Source: Zymomonas sp.
Lineage (GTDB): Bacteria > Pseudomonadota > Alphaproteobacteria > Sphingomonadales > Sphingomonadaceae
Reading direction: 5' to 3'
Length of the DNA: 10,000 bases
Assembly (NCBI RefSeq): GCF_020216885.1
Contig: NZ_JAIWON010000034.1
Span: 1-10,000, forward strand
Shown: positions 1 to 6,098 of the stretch, in pieces
Layout of the letters: the number at the start of each line of letters is the position of its first letter
Numbering within the stretch: the stretch's first letter is position 1
The notes under the pieces: generated by a model
Told to the model about the DNA's origin: nothing
Seen by the model: only the letters and a program-made list of their open reading frames with translations
The model's database searches: none
Translations under genes and position numbers: made by a program

Positions 1-695
1 GCGATTTTCCGAAGTGGAAGGTTGCGATTCAAATTATGACGCCGGAGCAAGCTCGAAATCAGCGGCTCAATCCTTTTGACGTTACCAAAGTTTGGTACCA
101 CAAGGAATTCCCGTTAATGGAAGTTGGTTTTTTCGAGCTTAATAAAAATCCCGAAAATTATTTTCAGGATGTTGAGCAGGCCGCTTTCTCCCCAGCGAAT
201 ACCATTCCTGGCCTTTATTTTAGTCCTGACAAGATGCTGCAAGGACGGCTTTTCGCCTATGCTGATACACAACGTTACCGTTTGGGTATCAATGCGACGC
301 AGATTCCGGTTAACCGCCCAAGATGCCCTGTTCATGGTTATTATCGTGATGGCGTGATGCGGGTTGATGGTAATGGTGGTGATGCCGTCAATTATGAACC
401 TAATTCTGATCCATCTTCACCCTTTGAAAATGCATCCTATAAAGAGCCGCCTATCCCTGTTGATGGTGAGGGGGGGCATTATGACCGCTATGAAGATTCC
501 GGTAATGACAATTATGAACAGCCCGGTAAACTCTATCGTCTGATGAAAGAAGATGAAAAAGCCCGTTTAGTTTCCAATTTGGTCGCTTCTTTGGGTGCCC
601 CTTCTGTACCAAAGGCGATAAAAGAAAAACAAATAGAATTATTTAGACGTTGTGATGCAGATCTTGGAAAAAGATTAGCCGATAGCCTGTTATAA
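1..695 (+). CDS. Haem catalase, C-terminal half (5' end outside window)
   Basis: Monofunctional haem catalase, which converts hydrogen peroxide to water and oxygen, probably in the cytoplasm. The open frame runs from the window edge (first full codon at position 3) and reads DFPKWKVAIQI directly into the ATG at 36. That ATG is therefore internal and not the start. Recognisable blocks are the NPFDVTKVW segment, the NPENYFQDVEQAAFSP segment, and the proximal haem-ligand block RLFAYADTQRYRLG, whose Tyr ligand is encoded at 258-260. The conserved NYEPNS and SYKEPP segments follow, then a C-terminal helical tail. About 231 residues are present of the roughly 480-500 usual for small-subunit (clade 3) catalases; the distal His and Asn lie upstream of the window. 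The frame is intact to TAA at 693-695. Family assignment is very secure. Nothing about its regulation can be seen because the promoter is outside the window. Confidence 0.97.
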   Translation, partial: DFPKWKVAIQIMTPEQARNQRLNPFDVTKVWYHKEFPLMEVGFFELNKNPENYFQDVEQAAFSPANTIPGLYFSPDKMLQGRLFAYADTQRYRLGINATQIPVNRPRCPVHGYYRDGVMRVDGNGGDAVNYEPNSDPSSPFENASYKEPPIPVDGEGGHYDRYEDSGNDNYEQPGKLYRLMKEDEKARLVSNLVASLGAPSVPKAIKEKQIELFRRCDADLGKRLADSLL

Positions 696-710
696 AATAA
701 GCTGGTTTTT

Positions 711-754
711 ATATATGCATCTCTCTTTTGAGAGGTGCATATATTTATATTTTC
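711..754 (+). terminator. Rho-independent terminator of the catalase gene
   Basis: A 15-bp inverted repeat starts 16 nt after the catalase stop codon. The left arm is 711-725 (ATATATGCATCTCTC) and the right arm is 730-744 (GAGAGGTGCATATAT), with one G-T pair and a TTTT loop. A T-rich tract (TTATATTTT) follows. This is a textbook intrinsic terminator shape, although the U tract is interrupted by As. It should insulate the downstream cyclase gene from catalase transcription. Confidence 0.8.
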
Positions 755-777
755 ACTGTCTGTTATCTGTATTTTTT

Positions 778-820
778 TTGTTAAATTTTATTGGTGAAAA
801 GATTATATCAAAATAAAATA
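778..820 (+). promoter_or_regulatory. Possible promoter(s) of the propeller-GGDEF gene
   Basis: The stretch is very AT-rich, so promoter-like matches are expected by chance. Two readable pairs are TTGTTA (778-783) with GATTAT (801-806) at 17 nt spacing, and TTGGTG (791-796) with TAAAAT (815-820) at 18 nt spacing. Because a strong terminator lies just upstream, the gene needs its own promoter somewhere in 755-851. Which hexamers are used cannot be decided from sequence. Confidence 0.35.
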
Positions 821-851
821 AATAGTTTTTGAAACCTAAAAAGATTTCTGT

Positions 852-3800
852 GTGTTGTACATTTCTTGTTTTTTGCAAAAAAAAGGACTGTTTTTACTTT
901 ATATTTATATAGGTATCACAGTTTTTTTTGCAGGAATGACATCTTTAAATGCCGCCGACACATGGGCGGATTGGCGGCCTGTCTATATTCAGACGGTCGA
1001 TATTTCTAATGGCAACCAGAATTTAAACAGCAATATATCGGCGATTGCCAAAGACAAACAGGGAATTTTTTGGTTCGGAACAGCGGGCAGCGGCTTAATC
1101 CGTTATGATGGGCAGCATGCGGATATCTTACGCTATTCATCATCTTATAATTTAAGCTTGCCTGATAACGTTATTCATAGTCTGGCGGCGTTGCCGGACG
1201 GGGGCTTGCTTATTGGAACGGATGTTGCGGGTGTTGTCCGTTTTAATCCCATGGATAATAATTTTTATCCCTATCCAGCTACAGGAAAACAATATTTAGG
1301 TAGTCGAATCTATGCGATCGTCCCAGATAAGCAAGGTGGATATTGGATTGGATCGGATATTGGTCTGTCCCATATCGATTCTGACTTAAAACATACCCGA
1401 CAATTTTTTGTCTTTTGTCAGGATAATGGCACCTGCTCCAGTCAAACACGGGCTATTTTACAAGAAAAAGATGGATCGCTTTTATTGGGAACAGATAAAG
1501 GTCTAGTCCGCTATTCGCCAGATAATCAAAAATTCACCTATATTCATTTCAAGACATCAGCTCAAAATAATATTGAGGGGATCCGTGCGCTTTATAGGGA
1601 TTCTAAAGGTTACCTTTGGATTGGAACCGCATCCAGCGGCATCTTTTACATAACGTTAGATGGCAAATTACATCAGCCTGAATCTCTGAAACAAGACAGT
1701 CCCTTTATTCGGTATCATTCCGTAAATAATTTTGTAGAGACCTTTAGCGGTGCGCTTTGGATTGGAACAAGAGGTGGAGGATTACTATCTCTTGACAGAA
1801 AAAGCGGAAAAATAAGCTTTATTCATCAGAGTGAGGCTGCTCCAGAAAATCTGGATACGGATTCTATCCGCGCTTTTTATCGTGAAGAAAATGGTAATAT
1901 ATGGATCGCGGCAGGAGACAATATCGCTTTTTACAATCATGAAAATGATCATATCTTTACCTTTAACAATAGCGGTATTAGCAGCAAATCCCTTGCTGAT
2001 CGCAATGTCTATTCCATTTTAGTTAGCCGTTATAAGCAAATTTGGCTGGGTCTTGGAAATGGACAGATCGACTATTTTGATAAAAAACAAGGATTTATTC
2101 GGCATTTGAGATCAAAAGGCATGGCTTCTGGAGAAGGTGTTCATAGCCTTGTCGAATTGGGCGATGGTAGTATTTTAGCCGCCTCTAAAGGCTTGAGCTT
2201 GATAAATCCCCGAACTCTGGAAGTTTCGCCTTATTTTGTGCCAGATTTACCAGAAAATCTAATTGTTACTAATCTCCTTTATAAAAATAATATTCTTTAT
2301 ATCGGCACTCCAGAAGGATTATATATTTACGATATAAAGAATAAAAAAACAGATCATTTAACGCATACGAACAGCAATCCGAATAGTCTGGCCAATAATA
2401 GGATATTGGATTTAGCATTTCATGATAATATTTTAGCGATTGCTACGGCAAAGGGACTTAGTTTTTATATTCCCAAGAATAAAAAATTTTATAATGTTTT
2501 TCATCGGAATGATAACATCAATACTATTCCTAATGACTATATTGCAGCACTTCGATCAGCCGGAAAAATACTTTGGGTTGGAATCAGAGGTGGCTTGCTG
2601 AAAAAGCAGGGCAATACGCTCTCTGTAGTTCCGATGCCGGAGAGCGAGCTATTCTGTGAGACTATTCAGAGCTTAATAAATGATACGAAAGATCGACTTT
2701 GGATAGTGGGTAGCAGCACTATCGCTGCAATAAATCCAGAGACGCAAAAAATAAATCAAATAAACCGTCATATCGATAGCGATAAAATGATCTACTATCG
2801 GCATAGTGCTGCAATCGGGGCGGATGGCGAAATTTTATTGGGTGGAGCGAATGGTCTGACGGTTATTCCAGCCAGTTTCCATCCTGATAAAATACCACAG
2901 CCGAAAGCTGGCCTAGCGATTACTAGTGTCAAATTTAATGGTAATGAGCTGCCTTATGGGAAAATCCCAAAAGAAGGTCAGCCCCTGAATTTACCTTCAC
3001 ATGCCAAAAATTTGTTAATAAGATTTTCTCTTCTGGATTACGGTTTTTCTAGGCAAATACATTATAGCTATCGTTTGTTAGGGCAGGATTCTGAATGGCT
3101 TAACTTACCGGCAGGTAGTGTGCCTTTTGTTATTTATTCCCATTTACCCGCAGGTCATTTTACCTTTGCCCTTCGGGCTACTATTCCTGGTATAAAACAA
3201 CCCATTCTCGAAACGCATTTCCCTGTGAATGTTGAATACAGGTGGTATGAATACCGTTTTGTTAAAATTGCTCTGATCGTAGTTTTGGTATTATTTCTCT
3301 ATGATCTGATATCTAATCAGATTAGAAAATTGCGACTGATGATCACCAATAAAACTTTGGAATTACAGGAAACTAATCTTCGCCTAAAAGAATTAGCGAA
3401 TACTGATGAATTAACAGGCCTACTTAATAGACGCGCCTTTACAGAAATGTTTGAAAAACATTGCACGCAATTTAGTAAAACAAAAGACCAATTTTCTGTT
3501 TTTATTTTAGATATCGATTTTTTCAAAAAGATAAATGACAATGAAGGGCATTTAGCAGGCGATGCCGTCATTCAATATATTGCCCAGAAAATTACTGAAA
3601 ATATTAGACAACAAGATTTTGCAGCACGCTATGGGGGAGAAGAATTCGTTATTATGCTCCCCAATGCCGATATGGAGACAACCTGTCAGGTTGCCTCACG
3701 TATTGGGAATGCGATTTCTGAAAAGCCAGTTCCTTACCAAGGTAGAGAAATCCCTGTGACGGTTAGTATCGGGGTTGCCGTTATGAAAGAAAATGACGAT

Positions 3801-3878
3801 GCCAATTCCTTGTTAGAACGGGCTGACGAGCGGCTCTATATGGCAAAAAACCAAGGCCGAAATCGAGTTTCTTCTTAA
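852..3878 (+). CDS. Membrane diguanylate cyclase: 14-blade periplasmic propeller sensor, Y_Y_Y, TM, GGDEF
   Basis: Predicted transmembrane sensor that makes cyclic di-GMP from two GTP. Residues 1-35 look like a signal peptide (lysines at 10-11, hydrophobic 12-28, cleavage near LNA/A at 34). Residues 60-675 hold 14 two-component-regulator propeller repeats of the type (I/L)W(I/F)GT..GGL.RYD, at about 71, 117, 162, 208, 254, 300, 348, 395, 439, 480, 525, 572, 615 and 659. This fits two seven-bladed beta-propellers. A Y_Y_Y-like beta domain follows (about 715-795), then one membrane helix (803-820), a short coiled coil (825-848) and GGDEF (850-1008). The cyclase has DIDFFKKIND (887-896), the active motif GGEEF (928-932), and an RxxD inhibitory site (R919-D922) exactly five residues before it. 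Activity with product inhibition is therefore expected. The start is uncertain: GTG at 852 or TTG at 855, with only a weak AAAGA upstream and no usable ATG; both keep the signal peptide. The ligand is unknown. Confidence 0.93.
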   Translation: MLYISCFLQKKGLFLLYIYIGITVFFAGMTSLNAADTWADWRPVYIQTVDISNGNQNLNSNISAIAKDKQGIFWFGTAGSGLIRYDGQHADILRYSSSYNLSLPDNVIHSLAALPDGGLLIGTDVAGVVRFNPMDNNFYPYPATGKQYLGSRIYAIVPDKQGGYWIGSDIGLSHIDSDLKHTRQFFVFCQDNGTCSSQTRAILQEKDGSLLLGTDKGLVRYSPDNQKFTYIHFKTSAQNNIEGIRALYRDSKGYLWIGTASSGIFYITLDGKLHQPESLKQDSPFIRYHSVNNFVETFSGALWIGTRGGGLLSLDRKSGKISFIHQSEAAPENLDTDSIRAFYREENGNIWIAAGDNIAFYNHENDHIFTFNNSGISSKSLADRNVYSILVSRYKQIWLGLGNGQIDYFDKKQGFIRHLRSKGMASGEGVHSLVELGDGSILAASKGLSLINPRTLEVSPYFVPDLPENLIVTNLLYKNNILYIGTPEGLYIYDIKNKKTDHLTHTNSNPNSLANNRILDLAFHDNILAIATAKGLSFYIPKNKKFYNVFHRNDNINTIPNDYIAALRSAGKILWVGIRGGLLKKQGNTLSVVPMPESELFCETIQSLINDTKDRLWIVGSSTIAAINPETQKINQINRHIDSDKMIYYRHSAAIGADGEILLGGANGLTVIPASFHPDKIPQPKAGLAITSVKFNGNELPYGKIPKEGQPLNLPSHAKNLLIRFSLLDYGFSRQIHYSYRLLGQDSEWLNLPAGSVPFVIYSHLPAGHFTFALRATIPGIKQPILETHFPVNVEYRWYEYRFVKIALIVVLVLFLYDLISNQIRKLRLMITNKTLELQETNLRLKELANTDELTGLLNRRAFTEMFEKHCTQFSKTKDQFSVFILDIDFFKKINDNEGHLAGDAVIQYIAQKITENIRQQDFAARYGGEEFVIMLPNADMETTCQVASRIGNAISEKPVPYQGREIPVTVSIGVAVMKENDDANSLLERADERLYMAKNQGRNRVSS

Positions 3879-3896
3879 ATTGATTCAGTGTCTTAT

Positions 3897-4289
3897 TTAT
3901 TTTAGTAAACGGCAATTACGATAAATAATACGAGAATTTTGAGCATTATCGCCTTTAAAAACGGACAGAAAAGCGGTGTCACCTTTGCTCCACCAGATAA
4001 GGCCATGGGATAAATCTAGCCCATGATGGCCGATATAACGCTCACCACTGGCCGAAACCGCTTCTGTAAGACCATAGCTTTGACCATCAATGTCAAGGCG
4101 AAGAAAAGAAACGGTTTCTTTTTTGCTCTGATCTTCTGAATTGATATAATGTGCTGTTACATTTTTTTTGTTATCACATAAGTAATGATAGGTCTTTTCT
4201 TCAATATTGATATTTGGGGAAGGTTCCTTAGCCAAAAGCGGCGTGGTTACAAAAATAGCCAGAAGCGTCAAATATTTCAATTTCACCAC
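3897..4289 (-). CDS. mliC: MliC-type inhibitor of C-type lysozyme, secreted
   Basis: Small periplasmic protein of 130 residues. Residues 1-20 are a signal peptide (MVKLKY, then LTLLAIFVTTPLLA, cleavage before K21). The mature part matches the MliC/PliC fold: YHYLCDN with Cys38, the core block AVSASGERY (Ser81), WWSKGD (Lys102) and a final YRNC with Cys126. The two cysteines would form the family's conserved disulfide. In MliC proteins the Ser and Lys of these two motifs reach into the lysozyme active site, and both are kept here. Unlike the name-giving membrane-bound members there is no lipobox cysteine, so it should be soluble periplasmic. Start: two consecutive GTG codons (4289 and 4286) follow GGA at 4297-4295; the second has the better 8-nt spacing. 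It converges on the cyclase gene, with only 18 nt between the stop codons and no terminator visible there. Symbol given by family; physiological target not shown. Confidence 0.85.
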   Translation of the reverse strand: MVKLKYLTLLAIFVTTPLLAKEPSPNINIEEKTYHYLCDNKKNVTAHYINSEDQSKKETVSFLRLDIDGQSYGLTEAVSASGERYIGHHGLDLSHGLIWWSKGDTAFLSVFKGDNAQNSRIIYRNCRLLK

Positions 4290-4330
4290 AAAATTCCATC
4301 CGTTATTATTGATAATTCTGTATCTTATCT

Positions 4331-4359
4331 AATTTATGGTTGGCGTTAGGGTAAAACAA
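4331..4359 (-). promoter_or_regulatory. Candidate promoter of the MliC-type gene
   Basis: On the minus strand TTGTTT (4359-4354) and TAAATT (4336-4331) are separated by exactly 17 nt. This would start transcription near 4324, about 35 nt before the GTG start. The match is reasonable for a sigma70-type promoter, but the region is AT-rich, so a chance match is possible. Confidence 0.45.
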
Positions 4360-4370
4360 TATCCTTTTCG

Positions 4371-4401
4371 TTGAATATGAATGTTTTCCGGCACATATAA
4401 C
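4371..4401 (+). promoter_or_regulatory. Weak candidate promoter of the exported DUF6624-like gene
   Basis: TTGAAT (4371-4376) is followed by ACATAT (4393-4398, 16-nt spacer) or TATAAC (4396-4401, 19-nt spacer). A start near 4405 would leave a short leader before the ribosome binding site at 4415-4422. It is the best pair I see between the two divergent genes on this strand, but it is not strong. Confidence 0.3.
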
Positions 4402-4429
4402 AATGCCCTGAAAAAGAGAGGATTGTCTG

Positions 4430-5563
4430 TTGGAAATGAAGACTGTTTCCCTTGTTTCTTTATTTTTATCTACAATTTTGATGGCTTGCCCGCTTTATGC
4501 TCAATCGGAGCCAGAAAATACGGAATCACTTCCGTTAGTGGCAGGCGGTGAGAAGACCCATCGGGCGGTTGACTATGTCGGTGGCTGGGCTGTGACCAGT
4601 AACGGCAAAACCATTATGGAAATCCAGATAGAACAAACACATGATAGCAAGAATCCTTTTGCCGGATTTCTTAGTCATCCTCATCTGGATATTACGCCCA
4701 AGGCTTTCACCAAAGTGCATGGCCCCTTAGTCAGGGAAGAAATTATTGCCAGCCGTTTTTTTGATGGTCATCTGTTTTTTTCTACCCGTGACGGGCTGGG
4801 AGCACGCCATGATATTGAAATGTGGCTTGATAATAATGAGAGCGCTTCTTTAAATATTCTCGATATCGCAGGCATTCGCTGGCCGATTACGCGTACCAAT
4901 AGCCGTGCGCCTTTCACGCTGAATTGGGATATTAATCATGTCTATACAATAGATCGACCTGAATTACCGCCCAATACCGAAATTATTAAGCTGTATCATG
5001 AAGTTCAGCCCTTGAAAAATACGGATGAAGAGCTTGCGAGTTCGGCTCGCATCCAAAGAGTTAAAGATATTATCACACAAGGGAAATTGCATACCGCGCA
5101 GGATTTTAATCAGGCAGCTTATATCCTGAATCGCAGCTCCAGATCCGAAGATGCTCTGTTGGCGCATAGTTTAGCTATGGCCGCCTTGGCGAATGGGGAT
5201 GAAACTGCCATTACGACGGCAACAAACAGTCTTGATCATTACTTGATGCTAAATGGCCGCCCCCAGATTTATGGCACCTGCCGAGAAGGTTCTGCAAAGA
5301 ATAGTCCGATTAAACTCCCTTATGATAATAGCATCATTCCTGAAACCTTGCGCCATGAATTGGGGGCTTTTGAACCTATTGCGTCTCTTGCACCCAGCAC
5401 GGCTGACAAAAACCTACTTCCGATAGAAAAGTCGAATGAAACCTCTGGAAAAGAGGCTGTAACGAATACATTGTCGCCGACGGTGAAAATTTCGCATCGC
5501 AAAATTCCGATGGGTCAGCCTGTTGTTATGAAAAAAATACCAGCAATGCCTAAAAAGGATTAG
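4430..5563 (+). CDS. Exported protein of unknown function with DUF6624-like C-terminal domain
   Basis: Protein of 377 residues with no known activity. Residues 1-24 form a signal peptide. Cleavage may be by signal peptidase I after LYA (24), or by signal peptidase II at Cys20 in LMAC, which resembles a lipobox but is followed by Pro. Residues about 48-155 look like a beta-rich barrel-type domain starting with YVGGWAV. Residues 205-312 are helical and contain AYILNRS, LLAHSLAMAALANGD, DHYLMLNGRPQIYGTC and PETLRHELGAFEP. I associate these with DUF6624-type domains of sphingomonads (recalled, not searched). The tail 313-377 is low in complexity, rich in Ser, Pro and Lys, and probably disordered. 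Start: TTG at 4430 lies 7-8 nt after AGAGAGGA (4415-4422) and is better placed than the ATG at 4436, whose only nearby GGA is 1 nt away. The next gene follows after 48 nt in the same direction, so they may be cotranscribed. Confidence 0.8.
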   Translation: MEMKTVSLVSLFLSTILMACPLYAQSEPENTESLPLVAGGEKTHRAVDYVGGWAVTSNGKTIMEIQIEQTHDSKNPFAGFLSHPHLDITPKAFTKVHGPLVREEIIASRFFDGHLFFSTRDGLGARHDIEMWLDNNESASLNILDIAGIRWPITRTNSRAPFTLNWDINHVYTIDRPELPPNTEIIKLYHEVQPLKNTDEELASSARIQRVKDIITQGKLHTAQDFNQAAYILNRSSRSEDALLAHSLAMAALANGDETAITTATNSLDHYLMLNGRPQIYGTCREGSAKNSPIKLPYDNSIIPETLRHELGAFEPIASLAPSTADKNLLPIEKSNETSGKEAVTNTLSPTVKISHRKIPMGQPVVMKKIPAMPKKD

Positions 5564-5611
5564 CTGGATATGAACGTCGTTTTTGCTGCTGTTTGAAGGA
5601 TATATTGAAGC

Positions 5612-6058
5612 ATGACTGATATCCTAGACCGGAAAGAAGCGGTTATTTCCTTATGGCCAGAATTTGCAGAAGCGATTGTATCTGGCAAAAAAACGGTAGA
5701 ATTTCGACGAAGAATACCGCTTCCAGCCTTATCAGCGCGGATTTGGATTTATGCGATGCGCCCTGTGAAATCAGTGATCGGTTTTGCTTATCTGGAAGCA
5801 ATTGTCCAAGGCGATGTTAACACGCTTTGGCGCCAATACGGGTGCCAAACCTTTTTATCAGAACAACAATATCGAGATTGTTTGGAAGGAATAGAAAAGG
5901 CGACGGCTTTTCTTCTTAGAGATCATCAGCGAATCCGATCTGTTAATCTCGATCAATTAAAAGAAATCCGCCCTAACTTTCAGCCGCCCCAATCTTTGAC
6001 GTGGTTACGAAAAGAAGAGACGCAAAAATTGGTAAGCTTGGCTAGTCAGGTAGAATAG
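5612..6058 (+). CDS. ASCH-domain single-stranded RNA ribonuclease
   Basis: Cytosolic 148-residue protein consisting almost entirely of an ASCH domain, a PUA-like beta-barrel that binds RNA. Visible signatures are the opening strand AVISLWPEFAEAIVSG, the defining GxKxxExR motif (G25-K26-K27-T28-V29-E30-F31-R32), the WIYAMRPVKSVIG strand and the closing PPQSLTWL segment. I recall a crystal and biochemical study of a Z. mobilis ASCH protein that cleaves single-stranded RNA and implicated Tyr47, Lys53 and Ser128. All three fall at precisely these positions here, so this is probably that protein. The RNase role is thus established knowledge if the identity holds; the natural RNA target is not known to me. 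Start: ATG with GAAGGA at 5595-5600, 11 nt upstream, slightly long spacing; GAAG at 5607-5610 is too close. The stop codon lies in the left arm of the downstream hairpin. It follows the exported unknown gene by 48 nt without an obvious promoter. Confidence 0.92.
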   Translation: MTDILDRKEAVISLWPEFAEAIVSGKKTVEFRRRIPLPALSARIWIYAMRPVKSVIGFAYLEAIVQGDVNTLWRQYGCQTFLSEQQYRDCLEGIEKATAFLLRDHQRIRSVNLDQLKEIRPNFQPPQSLTWLRKEETQKLVSLASQVE

Positions 6059-6091
6059 GGGACGGCAATCGATTGGGATTGCCGCCCCCTA
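6056..6091. terminator. Long hairpin between convergent ASCH gene and argJ
   Basis: Inverted repeat with arms TAGGGG (6056-6061) plus CGGCAATC (6063-6070), and GATTGCCG (6077-6084) plus CCCCTA (6086-6091). One A-C mismatch (6062/6085) interrupts 14 base pairs, and the loop is six bases (6071-6076). The left arm begins at the TAG stop codon of the ASCH gene, and argJ ends 8 nt to the right. There is no T tract on either side, so it is not a classical intrinsic terminator. A bidirectional 3'-end barrier or mRNA-stabilising hairpin is the likely role. Confidence 0.6.
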
Positions 6092-6098
6092 TAGTCAA

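Noticed and set aside
36..38. ATG at 36 as start of a 219-residue protein
   Set aside because: The frame continues upstream to the window edge with catalase-like residues ending in WKVAIQIM, so the ATG is internal to a truncated gene.
801..815. FNR/CRP-like site upstream of the cyclase
   Set aside because: The half-site ATCAA is present but no matching left half at the required spacing was found.
3879..3896. Terminator between the cyclase and MliC-type genes
   Set aside because: The 18-nt gap and its flanks show no convincing stem-loop; only a four-base arm can be drawn.
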